Source of the DNA: Prado023 sp963736425
GTDB lineage: Bacteria > Actinomycetota > Actinomycetes > S36-B12 > CAIYMF01
DNA: 64,000 bases
Assembly (NCBI GenBank): GCA_963736425.1
Contig: CAVTOX010000027.1
Coordinates: forward strand, 1 to 64,000
Reading direction: 5' to 3'
The notes below the pieces were generated by a model. That model ran no database searches, had not been told where the DNA came from, and worked only from the letters and a program-made list of their open reading frames with translations. Below, in pieces: positions 17,306 to 27,402 of this stretch. The translations under genes and the position numbers were made by a program. Each line of letters begins with the position of its first letter. Position 1 is the first letter of the stretch.

Positions 17306-17778
17306 TCGGAGGGCATGGCTGACTTGATGTCGATGACCGGCGTGCCATCGATCGCCTCGATGGGACCGACCCGCAGCCGGTCGCCCTCGATGGCCAGGAC
17401 AGATACTCGATGGATGCCGACAGGGTTGGGGCGGGCAGGTGATCTGGTGCTGAACACGCCCCGCTCGGGCCGGGTCGCAACGCCGCCGGGGTGGGCGACC
17501 AACACGTCGCGGCGTGCCTCGTGCAGCCAGGTCAGGACGATGATGTCTGAGCCGACCGCGAGGTCACGCGCCCCTTCGCGGAACGTGGGATTGAGCACCA
17601 GCCAGGCATCCGGGGCGCCCAACTCGCCTTGCTTGGGTGCCTCGGCAGTGTCGAGGAGCGGGGATTCGATCCACCCGATGGGGTGGACCTGGTAGGACGC
17701 CTCCGGCGCGTCGCCGCGAACGGCTCCCGGGCGCGCGTCAGTGTGCGGCGCGTCGGCGGTTGTCTGGTGGTCGTCCAC
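17296..17778 (-). CDS. trmO: TrmO (TsaA-like) tRNA t6A methyltransferase
   Basis: This 160-residue protein matches the TsaA/TrmO family, which adds a methyl group to N6-threonylcarbamoyladenosine at position 37 of certain tRNAs using SAM. Motifs are VHPIGWIESPL near the N-terminus, then GVFSTRSPARPNPVGIHRVS and GPIEAIDGTPVIDIK, which are the family signatures. The GTG start at 17778 has AGGAG five bases upstream. A run of 8-bp repeats lies just upstream of the ribosome binding site. Nearby tRNA-Thr is a coincidence of position as far as I can tell. Confidence 0.85.
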   Translation of the reverse strand: MDDHQTTADAPHTDARPGAVRGDAPEASYQVHPIGWIESPLLDTAEAPKQGELGAPDAWLVLNPTFREGARDLAVGSDIIVLTWLHEARRDVLVAHPGGVATRPERGVFSTRSPARPNPVGIHRVSVLAIEGDRLRVGPIEAIDGTPVIDIKSAMPSDYP

Positions 17779-17802
17779 CCCGGCTCCTCTCTCCGGTGTC
17801 CG

Positions 17803-17850
17803 CTGGCTGCCTGGCTGCCTGGCTGCCTGGCTGCCTGGCTGCCTGGCTGA
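17803..17850. repeat. Tandem repeat, 8-bp unit CTGGCTGC, six copies
   Basis: Five exact copies of CTGGCTGC and a sixth with one mismatch lie head to tail, 25 bases upstream of the trmO start. The unit is not a multiple of three and lies outside the coding region. Copy-number change would alter the spacing between trmO and its promoter. Confidence 0.9.
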
Positions 17851-18123
17851 TTGTCGTCGGGAGCGTTATCGCGCGGTACATCGCGCCGCCGTTCCCGCAG
17901 GACTTTCTCGAGGATCCACCCACGCCCGGGCGGCCGCAACTACCGGCAGACCCTCGAGGGCCAGGCCGGCGTTCCCCGCCATGATCCGCTCGTCCGGACA
18001 GGCGGGCATCGGGGTCCCGATCATGGAGCCCCACGTGCGTCTATTCGCCGCCTATCGCGCACCCTAGGCAATGCGGCCGTCACCGCACAGACGTGGCCCG
18101 CCCGGGGCGGCCGACGCGGGGCG
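17851..18123. other. Intergenic stretch without a supported gene
   Basis: Together with the repeat, this forms about 345 bases without a supported gene between trmO and the next minus-strand gene. Short open frames exist on both strands but none has a plausible start or family likeness. Confidence 0.5.
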
Positions 18124-18378
18124 TCACGTTGGCAGGGTGGGTACGTCGCTCGGGGCTGGGCCCTCGCCGGCCCAGTAGTAGCGCCCCTGGTCCCACTCCG
18201 GGCGGACCATCACCCAGGACGTGCGCGAGCGCGCCAGGGCCAGGGCCTCGCCCAAGGAGGGCACCCGGTAGTTCTCGACTGAGGTTCCCTCGCCCTGGAA
18301 CGACACGTCATACCCGGTCTCCCAGATCCGCTCGCCGTCGATTTCGCCGTCGTCCCACGCTACCCACGCCTCGGCCAC
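18124..18378 (-). CDS. Hypothetical protein, 84 aa
   Basis: From a GTG at 18378 the protein reads VAEAWVAWDDGEIDGERIWE, then VSFQGEGTSVENYRVPSLGE and SRTSWVMVRPEWDQGRYYWA. It is acidic and rich in Trp, and soluble. I do not recognise the family. The open frame extends upstream into the tRNA region, which cannot be coding, so the GTG start is preferred. No strong ribosome binding site is visible. It has no operon partner. Confidence 0.5.
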   Translation of the reverse strand: MAEAWVAWDDGEIDGERIWETGYDVSFQGEGTSVENYRVPSLGEALALARSRTSWVMVRPEWDQGRYYWAGEGPAPSDVPTLPT

Positions 18379-18747
18379 GGCACCATGGTGACAGCCGATC
18401 AACGGACAGCGGCGTTGAGCACGCGAGGGCGCTCGTTGCCAGGACCTCTTCGTGGGCAGCCGCGGACTCGCCCAAGCAGTGGTCGGCAACCTGAGACTCC
18501 GACGGAAGTCCGGCCAGCGGCGGTGTTGTGCATTCCGCCGCGTACCGTCCCGGTAGCGGCGGTGCGACATAGCGCCGCGTAGGACTGTCAAGCCAGGGGC
18601 CGAGCGGCCAGGTCCGTGCACAATCTCGCCTGCCACGCTGGGGTTCCGCAGGGGTTCCGCAGGGCACATGTGACCAATCCGTGACCAGAACCCAAGAACC
18701 ACAGCACAGAAGGCCGGATAACCGGCCCCTGACCTGCCCCAATACAG
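18379..18747. other. Intergenic stretch between hypothetical gene and tRNA
   Basis: This 369-base region has no convincing gene. It includes a short direct duplication GGGGTTCCGCA repeated at about 18641 and 18652. The open frames crossing it belong to neighbouring shadows. Confidence 0.5.
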
Positions 18748-18820
18748 AGCCGACGCCCGGACTCGAACCGGGAACCCCCTGTTTACAAGACAGGTGCGCT
18801 GCCAATTGCGCCACGCCGGC
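18748..18820 (-). tRNA. tRNA-Thr (anticodon UGU)
   Basis: Read on the minus strand, the 73-base gene folds into a full cloverleaf. The acceptor stem is GCCGGCG with CGTCGGC (one G-T), the D arm is GCGC-AATTGGCA-GCGC, the anticodon arm is CCTGT-CTTGTAA-ACAGG with anticodon TGT, and the T arm is CCCGG-TTCGAGT-CCGGG. The discriminator base is T and the 3' CCA is not encoded. Confidence 0.95.
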
Positions 18821-18934
18821 GATGCGGCACAAGGGTAGAGCACGCGGGCTCATGTCTGGCCATCGGCGACCCGCCGCGGCATGATGCCCACGGGGCCTCG
18901 GAGGGGGCGGCGGGCAGGGGAGAGTGGGGACACC

Positions 18935-20203
18935 ATGGGCAGGAAGACGATGTTGTCGGCGTGCGCGGCCGCCGGGCTGCTGCTCGCCGCGTGCGGATCC
19001 GACGGCCAGGGGGCGGACCCGTCGGCCAGCGTCAGCGCGAGCGGGGCGCCGAGCGCCACCTCCTCGATCCTCATCTGGTCCGATCCAGCCCATGCCGAGG
19101 CGCTCAAGGCCACCGCAGCGGCCCACCAGAAGGCGACGGGCGTGGAGGTCCTGGTGCAGACGGTCGGCACGGACCTGACCAAGATCCGCGACGACATCAC
19201 CACGCTCGCACCCCAGGGCCAGGGGCCTGACCTGTTCGTCGGGCAGAGTGACTGGGTGGGCCTACTGGCCGACTACGGCGTGCTTGCGCCCATCGACCTC
19301 TCCACCCGGGCCAGCAGCTTCCGCCCAGTCTCGGTCGGCGGCTTCACCTACGAGGCCCGTACCTACGGGGTGCCCTTCGCCACCGAGAACCTCGCCCTGT
19401 TCCGCAACACCGACCTGGCCCCGGAGGTCCCCGAGTCGATCGACGTGATGGCGCGCGACGGGCTGGAGCTCAAGGACAAGGACGACCAGATCCTGCCCAT
19501 CGCGCTCCCAGTGGGCCCACAGGGCGACGCCTACCACTGGTACCCGTTCTACAGCGCGGCCGGCGGCAAGATCTTCGGCCTCGACACACAGGGTGGCTAC
19601 ACCGCAGATGAGCTCGAGGTGGGCAAGCCCGGGAGTATCGAGGCGGCGAAGCGGCTCGCGCAGCTGACCGAGGACGGCGCACTGGACAAGGACACGACCC
19701 TCGACGAAGCCCTGACCGCGTTCACCTCGGGCAAATCCCCCTACCTGATCTCCGGGCCGTGGAGCGTGGACGCGGTTCGCCAGTCCGGAGTGCCCTTCGT
19801 GGTCGAGGCGGTCCCGGGCTTCGACTCTGTGCTGGCCTCCCGCAGCCAGGCGATGGTCACCTCCCAGGGCCTGCTCCAGTCCGCCTTCGCCCGCAACCCG
19901 GCCGGTGCGCAGGATTACCTGACAACGACCGCGATGACCACTGGCGTCATGAGTGCGCTTGCTGCCCCCGGAGGTCTGGCCCCGGCATGGGTGGACTCCT
20001 ACGCGATCGCCGCTGCTGACCCCGTGATCAAGGGCTTCGGCGACTACGCCGACGCCTCGGCGCCGATGCCCAACCTCGCCCAGATGGACCTCGTCTGGCC
20101 GGCCCTGAGCCAGGCCCAGGTGGATGTGATGTCCGGCTCGAACCCGACGAAGACGATGAAGGCCGCGGGGCGTGAGATCCAGTCCGCCATCGATGCCGGC
20201 TGA
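18935..20203 (+). CDS. ABC sugar-binding lipoprotein, first of two in tandem
   Basis: The 422-residue protein has a lipoprotein signal (AAAGLLLAACGSDG; Cys at the lipobox). It belongs to the MalE-type extracellular sugar-binding family, with DLFVGQSDWVG, YGVPFATENLALFRNTD, DAYHWYPFYSAAGGKIFG and SGPWSVDAVRQS in the family order. It captures an oligosaccharide, probably a maltodextrin, outside the membrane. The next gene encodes a second, clearly related binding protein of 417 residues, but this one is more diverged. The ATG at 18935 has a GGGGAGAG sequence upstream. Confidence 0.85.
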   Translation: MGRKTMLSACAAAGLLLAACGSDGQGADPSASVSASGAPSATSSILIWSDPAHAEALKATAAAHQKATGVEVLVQTVGTDLTKIRDDITTLAPQGQGPDLFVGQSDWVGLLADYGVLAPIDLSTRASSFRPVSVGGFTYEARTYGVPFATENLALFRNTDLAPEVPESIDVMARDGLELKDKDDQILPIALPVGPQGDAYHWYPFYSAAGGKIFGLDTQGGYTADELEVGKPGSIEAAKRLAQLTEDGALDKDTTLDEALTAFTSGKSPYLISGPWSVDAVRQSGVPFVVEAVPGFDSVLASRSQAMVTSQGLLQSAFARNPAGAQDYLTTTAMTTGVMSALAAPGGLAPAWVDSYAIAAADPVIKGFGDYADASAPMPNLAQMDLVWPALSQAQVDVMSGSNPTKTMKAAGREIQSAIDAG

Positions 20204-20291
20204 GCAAGCGCTCTCTGCGTTGCGTCGCCCGACCGCCGGGGATCAGACTGCATTCACAACGATTTGGTAACGAAACGACCACGCGCCCCCA

Positions 20292-20308
20292 CGCGTCGCT
20301 ACGACGCG
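20292..20308. promoter_or_regulatory. Hairpin between the two binding-protein genes
   Basis: CGCGTCG and CGACGCG form a perfect 7-bp stem with a CTA loop, flanked by CCCCC on the left and GGGGG on the right that can extend it. It lies 73 bases upstream of the second binding-protein gene. It may reduce read-through, or stabilise a processed mRNA so that the two binding proteins are made in different amounts. Confidence 0.5.
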
Positions 20309-20381
20309 AACGAGGGGGCATGATGCCCTCAGCGGGGTCCCGTACGGCCCCGTGTTCCACTCACCCAGAAACGGAGCATCC

Positions 20382-21635
20382 ATGCGCCGCACCACCAAAG
20401 CCGGGGCCGCAGCCGCCAGCCTCGCCCTTCTTCTTGCTGCCTGCAGCAGCGGAAGCGACACAGCAACGACCGACACGGCCTCGAGTTCAGCGCCCGCAGC
20501 GAGTTCAGGCACGTTCACGATCTGGGCCGATGAGGTCCGGACCGCCCCGATCAAGGCCCAGTGCGACGCGTTCGCCGAGGCCAACGGCATCACCTGTGAG
20601 GTGGTCCAGATCGACTTCGGCGACATCCGCGCCAAGGTCGTCCAGGGCAACCAGACCGGGGACGTGCCCGACCTGTTCATCGGTGCCCACGACTGGCTCG
20701 GCGAGCTCGTGACCAACGGCGTCGTCACGCCGTTCGACCTCGGCGCCAAGTCGAGCAGCTTCAGCGATGTGGCCGTCAAGGCTGTCGCCTACGACGGCAA
20801 GAGCTACGGCGTGCCCTACGCGGTGGAGAACATCGCGCTGCTGACCAATCCGAAGTTGTCTCCCGAGTGCCCGGCATCCCTGGATGACCTGGTCTCCCAG
20901 GGCGAGACGCTGCTGAAGGACAAGAAGGCTTCGCTGCCCCTTGCCCTGCAGATCGGCGACAAGGGCGACGCGTACCACTGGTACCCGCTCTACAGCGCCA
21001 ACGGTGGCTACATCTTCGGTGAGAACGCCGACGGCACCACCAACGTCGAGGACATGGGCGTCGGCCAGGCCGGCTCCATCGCCGCAGCCGAGAGCCTGCA
21101 GATGATGGCCGACAAGAAGCTGATCAAGGCCTCGGTCACCGGCGACATCGCCAAGGAGTCCTACAACACCGGCAAGTCGGCCTGGTTCATCACCGGACCG
21201 TGGAATGCTGCCGATGCTGTGAAGGCCGTCCCGGACACCATGGTGTGCCCGGTTCCCAATGGGCCCGCGACGTCCTCGGCGTTCATCGGCGTGCAGACGA
21301 TGTTCATCCCCACCAAGGCGAAGAACGCCCTGATCGCGCAGACGTTCCTCAATGACTACGTGATGACCACGGAGTTCATGGACGCCATGTACGCCGCCGA
21401 TCCCCGCCCGCCGGCGTGGACCGAATCGGCCGACAAGATCACGGACCCGATCACCAAGGGGTTCATCGACTTCGGCAAGCAGGGCATCCCGCAGCCGTCC
21501 GTGCCCGAGATGGGTTCGGTCTGGGAGTCCCTGGGTCTGGCTGAGTTCAAGGTCGCGTCGGGTGAGGATCCGACCAAGACCATGACCGCAGCTGGCGATT
21601 CCATCAACAAGGCGATTGCCGCAGCCAACGGCTGA
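20382..21635 (+). CDS. malE: Maltodextrin-type ABC binding lipoprotein (MalE-like)
   Basis: This 417-residue lipoprotein starts MRRTTKAGAAAASLALLLAA then CSSGSD (lipobox LLAAC). It has the MalE family segments: DLFIGAHDWLGELV, YGVPYAVENIALLTNP, GDAYHWYPLYSANGGYIFG and FITGPWNAADAV. It binds maltose or maltodextrins for the MalFG permease encoded next. The ATG at 20382 has ACGGAG upstream and places the signal peptide at the very start. Only 29 bases separate it from malF, so these form one operon. The exact ligand is inferred from the GH13 gene nearby. Confidence 0.88.
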   Translation: MRRTTKAGAAAASLALLLAACSSGSDTATTDTASSSAPAASSGTFTIWADEVRTAPIKAQCDAFAEANGITCEVVQIDFGDIRAKVVQGNQTGDVPDLFIGAHDWLGELVTNGVVTPFDLGAKSSSFSDVAVKAVAYDGKSYGVPYAVENIALLTNPKLSPECPASLDDLVSQGETLLKDKKASLPLALQIGDKGDAYHWYPLYSANGGYIFGENADGTTNVEDMGVGQAGSIAAAESLQMMADKKLIKASVTGDIAKESYNTGKSAWFITGPWNAADAVKAVPDTMVCPVPNGPATSSAFIGVQTMFIPTKAKNALIAQTFLNDYVMTTEFMDAMYAADPRPPAWTESADKITDPITKGFIDFGKQGIPQPSVPEMGSVWESLGLAEFKVASGEDPTKTMTAAGDSINKAIAAANG

Positions 21636-21664
21636 TCCGCTGATCACCACCTGAACGCGAAGGG

Positions 21665-23278
21665 ATGAAGAACCCGACCATGAGCACAGCCACCAAACCC
21701 GCACCGGACAAGGTCGTCCGCAAGAAGTCCAGCACCACCACAGCAGGTGGCCTGGCCGTCAAGCTGATCCTTGTGGGCCTGATCGACGCACTACTGGTCT
21801 GGGCCCTGATCCAGTGCATCTCCGATGGCTGGACGCTTGGGGTCGGGTTCTTCATCTTCGCCCTCTTCGCAGTGAACCTGGTGTACTTCACCAGGGGCCT
21901 GCCCATGAAGTACCTGCTCCCCGGCCTCATGTTCCTGCTGGTCTACCAGCTGTTCACCATGGTGCTGACCGGCTACACCTCCTTCACCAACTACGGGACC
22001 GGCCACCTCGGCGACAAGGAGGACGCGATCTCCGCCCTCCTGCAGCGTGAGGAGCAGCCCGTCGCCGACTCGGCGGCCTATCCCGTGGTGCCCATCGAGA
22101 AGGGCGGGACGGTCTCGATGCTCGTCACGTTCCCTGAGGGCACCGACCAGGCCGGCCAGACGTTCATCGGAACCCCCGAGAGCCTCACCGCCGTCCCGCC
22201 CGACCAGCTGCAGACAACCGGCGAGAAGGTCACCGGGGTCACGGGCTACCAGTCACTGAACCTGGGCACGATGTCCAACAACCCCGACTTCACCGCCCAG
22301 TGGAGCGAGTTGCGGGTACCTCTCAACGACACGACCGGAACCTTCTTGAAATCCTCCAGCATCTTCGAGGCCAAGGAGTTCAAGTCCGGGTTCGTCTACG
22401 ACGAGACCGCCGACACAATGACCGACACCAACACGGGCGTCGTGTACACCCCGGTGGAATCGGGCAACTTCGCCTCGCCCGACGGGAAGAAGCTCGAACC
22501 CGGTTGGATCGTGGGCGTCGGCCTCGCGAACTACTCCTCACTCCTGACGGATCCGACCATCCGCGACAACTTCTTCCCGATCATGATCTGGACGTTCGCG
22601 TTCGCGTTCCTCACGGTCTTCACAACCTTCGCGCTGGGTCTGCTGCTGGCCATCGTCATGAGCGACCGTCGGATGAAGGGGCAGAAGTACTACCGGGTTC
22701 TTCTGATCCTTCCCTACGCGCTGCCCATCTTCCTGACCGCGATCCTGTGGAAGGGCATGCTCAACGTCGACTTCGGAATCATCAACCAGATCCTGCCGGG
22801 CAACACGAACTGGCTCGGGGACGCCTGGCTGGCCCGCTTCTCACTGCTCTTCGTGAACCTGTGGATCGCCTATCCCTACTTCCTGCTCGTCTGCACCGGT
22901 GCGCTCACGGCCATCCCGGGCGACCTGAAGGAGGCGGCGTTCGTCGACGGCGCGAGCGGCTTCCACGCCTTCCGCACTGTCATCCTCCCGCTGCTGATGA
23001 TCTCCGTGGCCCCGTTGCTCATTGCCTCGTTCGCCTTCAACTTCAACAACTTCACCCTCATCGAGTACCTCACTGGCGGTGGGCCCTTCAAGGGCCAACT
23101 GAACGACGGCGGCTCAACAGACCTCCTCATCAACTGGACCTATCGAAAGGCCTTCAACAAGACCAATCAGCAGTTGGGTCTTGCGGCCGCGATCTCCCTG
23201 GTCATATTCGTGATCGTCGGGACGATCTCAGCCATCTCGTTCCGCTCCACCAAGAAGCTTGAGGAGATCGGCGCATGA
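21665..23278 (+). CDS. malF: Maltodextrin ABC permease MalF
   Basis: This 537-residue permease has early membrane spans followed by a large extracytoplasmic domain (about residues 100-295), as in Escherichia coli MalF, and then the transport core. The EAA loop reads KEAAFVDGASGFHAFRTVIL, which docks onto the ATPase. With MalG it forms the channel. Two starts are possible, ATG at 21665 or at 21680; the second has AAGGG at a longer distance. The stop overlaps malG (ATGA), which keeps the two subunits in step. Confidence 0.9.
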   Translation: MKNPTMSTATKPAPDKVVRKKSSTTTAGGLAVKLILVGLIDALLVWALIQCISDGWTLGVGFFIFALFAVNLVYFTRGLPMKYLLPGLMFLLVYQLFTMVLTGYTSFTNYGTGHLGDKEDAISALLQREEQPVADSAAYPVVPIEKGGTVSMLVTFPEGTDQAGQTFIGTPESLTAVPPDQLQTTGEKVTGVTGYQSLNLGTMSNNPDFTAQWSELRVPLNDTTGTFLKSSSIFEAKEFKSGFVYDETADTMTDTNTGVVYTPVESGNFASPDGKKLEPGWIVGVGLANYSSLLTDPTIRDNFFPIMIWTFAFAFLTVFTTFALGLLLAIVMSDRRMKGQKYYRVLLILPYALPIFLTAILWKGMLNVDFGIINQILPGNTNWLGDAWLARFSLLFVNLWIAYPYFLLVCTGALTAIPGDLKEAAFVDGASGFHAFRTVILPLLMISVAPLLIASFAFNFNNFTLIEYLTGGGPFKGQLNDGGSTDLLINWTYRKAFNKTNQQLGLAAAISLVIFVIVGTISAISFRSTKKLEEIGA

Positions 23279-24222
23279 GCACTACGACTTCGACTGCGCC
23301 CACCCCCGTCAAGGTGGAGAAGATGTCGGCCGGCCGCTGGGTGAAGACCGTGGGATGGCGCCACCTGATCATGGTGCTTGCCGTGCTGTTCGCCCTGTTC
23401 CCGATCGGGTACATCCTCAACCTTGCCTTCGCCGGCGGCAACACCCTGACCTCGGCCTGCCCCCTGGAGTACCAGGGACTGAAGGCGGTCAGCTGCCTCA
23501 TCCCGCAACCGTGGAAGTGGGACACTGAGAACTTCTCGAAGGTGATCGCCAACAAGCAGCGTCCCTTCCCCGTGTGGTTCAAGAACACCATGATCATCGC
23601 CACGGTCGTGTCGTTCGTGTCTGTCTTCATGGGGGCAGCTGCGGCGTTCGCGTTCAGCCGGATGCGCTTCACGGGCCGGCGTCCGGGGCTCCTGGCCCTG
23701 GTCCTGGTCCAGATGTTCCCCGCCATCCTGGCGCTCACGGCGATCTTCCTGCTGCTGACCCAGATCCGCGACGTGTTCCCCCTGCTGGGCCTGAACTCGA
23801 TCTACGGCCTGATCCTGGTGTATCTGGGCGGGACCCTGGGGGTGAACACGTACCTCATGAAGGGCTTCTTCGACACGATCCCGGTCGAGATCGACGAGTC
23901 CGCGCGGATTGACGGCGCGAGCCACGTGCGGATCTTCTTCGGCATGATCCTGCGCCTGGCTGCCCCGATCCTCACCGTCGTGTTCTTCGTCACCTTCACC
24001 GGGATGTTCAACGAGCTGGCGATCGCCTCGGTCATCGTTCCCAACCAGTTGGACACCACGTTGGCAGTCGGCTTGAACACCTACGTGAGCAACCCACTGA
24101 AGCAGGAATGGGGCTATTTCGCGGCCGGTGCGCTCATCGCCGCGGTCCCCATGCTGCTCGTCTTCGCCGTCGCACAGCGCCAGCTGGTCACCGGCCTCAC
24201 CGCCGGGGCGGTCAAGGGCTGA
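23275..24222 (+). CDS. malG: Maltodextrin ABC permease MalG
   Basis: This 315-residue permease partner of MalF has six membrane spans. The EAA motif reads DESARIDGASHVRIFFGMIL. The segment KNTMIIATVVSFVSVFMGAA begins the transport core, and the end is QRQLVTGLTAGAVKG as in MalG proteins. The start overlaps the malF stop. The next gene, a GH13 glycosidase, begins 10 bases after the stop, so the importer and the enzyme acting on its cargo are co-expressed. Confidence 0.92.
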   Translation: MSTTTSTAPTPVKVEKMSAGRWVKTVGWRHLIMVLAVLFALFPIGYILNLAFAGGNTLTSACPLEYQGLKAVSCLIPQPWKWDTENFSKVIANKQRPFPVWFKNTMIIATVVSFVSVFMGAAAAFAFSRMRFTGRRPGLLALVLVQMFPAILALTAIFLLLTQIRDVFPLLGLNSIYGLILVYLGGTLGVNTYLMKGFFDTIPVEIDESARIDGASHVRIFFGMILRLAAPILTVVFFVTFTGMFNELAIASVIVPNQLDTTLAVGLNTYVSNPLKQEWGYFAAGALIAAVPMLLVFAVAQRQLVTGLTAGAVKG

Positions 24223-24232
24223 CCCGCACCGG

Positions 24233-26119
24233 ATGAACAACGGGTCGGTCTCGTCGGGGTCGCTGCTCGAGGCGCCGCACCACGACGGATCGCCGGCGTA
24301 CTGCCCCGACCCGCCGAAGGAGCACGGTGACTCGTTCACCGTGCTCCTTCGCACATCCGCCGACGATCCTGTGAGCCGCGTGGCGGTCCGCCAGGTGCAC
24401 GACGGTGAGCCCTTCTTCGTCCAGGCGCGCGTCGACCGGCGCACGCCGTCAGGCACGTGGTGGCGGGCGGATCTGGTCGCCCACAACACCGTGTCCAACT
24501 ACCGGTTCCTCCTCGACGGCGGCTCGACCGACTACCGCTGGCTCAGCGCCGCCGGGCTGGTCGAGGCCGATGTGCCCGACCGCGGGGACTTCCGGGTTGC
24601 CCTGGCGTCCAAGGCCCCGGCCTGGCTCGACGACGCGATCGTGTACCAGATCCTCCCCGACCGCTTCGCCCGCAGCGGCCGGGTAAGCGAACCGTTGCCC
24701 GACTGGGCCGTTCCCGCCGCGTGGGGGGACGCCCCGAACCCCGCCGGACGACCAGCAGCCCGGCAGCTCTTCGGGGGCGACCTGTACGGCGTGGTCGAGC
24801 ACCTGGACCACATCGCCGCCCTCGGCGCCAACGCCCTGTACCTCACCCCCGCCTTCCCTGCGGCCTCGAGCCACCGCTACAACGCCTCGAGCTTCGACCA
24901 CATCGACCCGCTCCTCGGTGGGGACGCGGCCTACCGGGAGCTCATCGACACCGCCCATGCCCGGGGGATGCGCGTCCTCGGCGACCTGACGACGAACCAC
25001 ACCGGGAGCACGCACGACTGGTTCCTGACCGGCCGCGCCGACATGAGCTCCCCGGAGTCGGACTTCTACCTCTTCGGCCCGGACATGGCCGACGACGGGG
25101 ACCGGGACTACGTCGGGTGGTTCGGGCACCGGTCCCTGCCCAAGCTCGACCACCGCAGCGCCGAGCTGCGCCGCCGCCTGGTCGACGGACCGGACAGCGT
25201 GGTTGCCCGGTGGCTGCGGTTCGGCCTGGATGGCTGGCGAATCGACGTAGCCAACATGACCGGCCGCTACCGGGAGACGGACCTGACCCGGGAGATCGCC
25301 CGCGAGATCCGCGCCACAATGGCAGAGGTCACCCCCGAGGCCTACCTTGTCGGGGAGCACTTCCACGACTTCCTCGGCGACGTCGATGGCACCACGTGGC
25401 ACGGGATCATGAACTACTCGGGCCTGGCCCGCCCCATGTGGACGTGGCTCGCGCGCCGGGACCCGGTATTCGACAGTTGGCTGGGCGCACCCCTTCCCCG
25501 CTGGCCGCACCTGCCCGGGCCGTCCGTGGTGTCCACCATGCGCGCGTTCAGCGCCATCCCGTGGTCGGCGCGCCAAGCCAGCCTGACCATGGTCTCCAGC
25601 CACGACACCCCCCGGATCGCGACCATCACCGCGAACCCAGCGCTGACCGAGGTTGCGGTCGCCGCGATGATCGCCCACCCGGGCATTCCCATGATCTGGG
25701 CCGGCGACGAGATCGGCATGGAGGGTGTCACAGGCGAGGAGGGCCGCCGCGGGTTCCCCTGGGATCAGCCGGAGACCTGGGATCGCGCTCTCCTGTCCGT
25801 TTTCAGGCAACTCTGTGCCATTCGGCGCGACTCCGTGGCCCTGCGTCGGGGAGGCTTGCGCTGGGTCCACGTCGATGCCGATCGGATCGCCTGGCTGCGG
25901 GAGACGGATGAGGAGTCCATACTCATCCTGCTCGCGCGCACAGGCGGCCCGCCGATCACGCTGAGCGCACCGCTGCTCGGTCTCGACGACGGCTTGCAGG
26001 CACGGAACGTGTACGGAGGGGCAACCCTCACCGCACGCGCAGGGCTGGCAACATTGCCAGGAGATGGTCCGATGGTCCAGATGTGGGAACTGCCGGGGCT
26101 TTGCCGCCCCAGTCGATGA
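24233..26119 (+). CDS. GH13 alpha-glucosidase / neopullulanase-type enzyme
   Basis: This 628-residue cytoplasmic glycosidase has an N-terminal beta domain (LLEAPHHDGSPAYCPDPP) and a GH13 catalytic barrel. Conserved regions are LGDLTTNHTGSTHDW (region I), DGWRIDVAN with the nucleophile Asp (region II), AYLVGEHFHD with the acid/base Glu (region III) and VSSHDTPR (region IV). It probably cleaves imported maltodextrins to glucose or maltose. No signal peptide is present. It is cotranscribed with malEFG and the ATPase gene. An unusual long inverted repeat lies inside codons 28-40. Confidence 0.88.
   Translation: MNNGSVSSGSLLEAPHHDGSPAYCPDPPKEHGDSFTVLLRTSADDPVSRVAVRQVHDGEPFFVQARVDRRTPSGTWWRADLVAHNTVSNYRFLLDGGSTDYRWLSAAGLVEADVPDRGDFRVALASKAPAWLDDAIVYQILPDRFARSGRVSEPLPDWAVPAAWGDAPNPAGRPAARQLFGGDLYGVVEHLDHIAALGANALYLTPAFPAASSHRYNASSFDHIDPLLGGDAAYRELIDTAHARGMRVLGDLTTNHTGSTHDWFLTGRADMSSPESDFYLFGPDMADDGDRDYVGWFGHRSLPKLDHRSAELRRRLVDGPDSVVARWLRFGLDGWRIDVANMTGRYRETDLTREIAREIRATMAEVTPEAYLVGEHFHDFLGDVDGTTWHGIMNYSGLARPMWTWLARRDPVFDSWLGAPLPRWPHLPGPSVVSTMRAFSAIPWSARQASLTMVSSHDTPRIATITANPALTEVAVAAMIAHPGIPMIWAGDEIGMEGVTGEEGRRGFPWDQPETWDRALLSVFRQLCAIRRDSVALRRGGLRWVHVDADRIAWLRETDEESILILLARTGGPPITLSAPLLGLDDGLQARNVYGGATLTARAGLATLPGDGPMVQMWELPGLCRPSR
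24315..24351. repeat. 16-bp perfect inverted repeat inside the GH13 gene
   Basis: CGAAGGAGCACGGTGA at 24315-24330 is followed by a 5-base loop (CTCGT) and the exact complement TCACCGTGCTCCTTCG at 24336-24351. The stem lies 80 bases after the GH13 start codon and encodes part of KEHGDSFTVLLR. The stability is far above that expected by chance for coding DNA, so it may affect translation or transcription of the operon's later genes. Confidence 0.9.
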
Positions 26120-26130
26120 ACAGGAGTGCT

Positions 26131-27330
<1,200 letters not shown>

Positions 27331-27349
27331 CCCGAACACCGCACGATCG

Positions 27350-27376
27350 GTGCCCTGACGCAACGCGTCGGGGCAC
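27350..27376 (+). terminator. Hairpin terminator after the malto-operon
   Basis: GTGCCCTGACG and CGTCGGGGCAC form an 11-bp stem (one G-T pair) with the loop CAACG, 20 bases after the ATPase gene stop. There is no T-tract, as is common for actinobacterial terminators. Confidence 0.75.
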
Positions 27377-27402
27377 TGTCGTTCGTGGCGCACAATGGAC
27401 CT

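Noticed and set aside
17803..17850. The 8-bp repeat as a CRISPR array.
   Set aside because: The units abut with no spacers and no cas genes are present.
18124..18843. A 239-residue minus-strand gene across the tRNA.
   Set aside because: Its first part is the tRNA-Thr sequence itself. Only the final 84 residues look like protein.
20204..20230. A LacI-type operator around GAGCAAGCGCTCTC after the first binding-protein gene.
   Set aside because: The symmetry covers only the central six bases and is not seen at other promoters in the operon.
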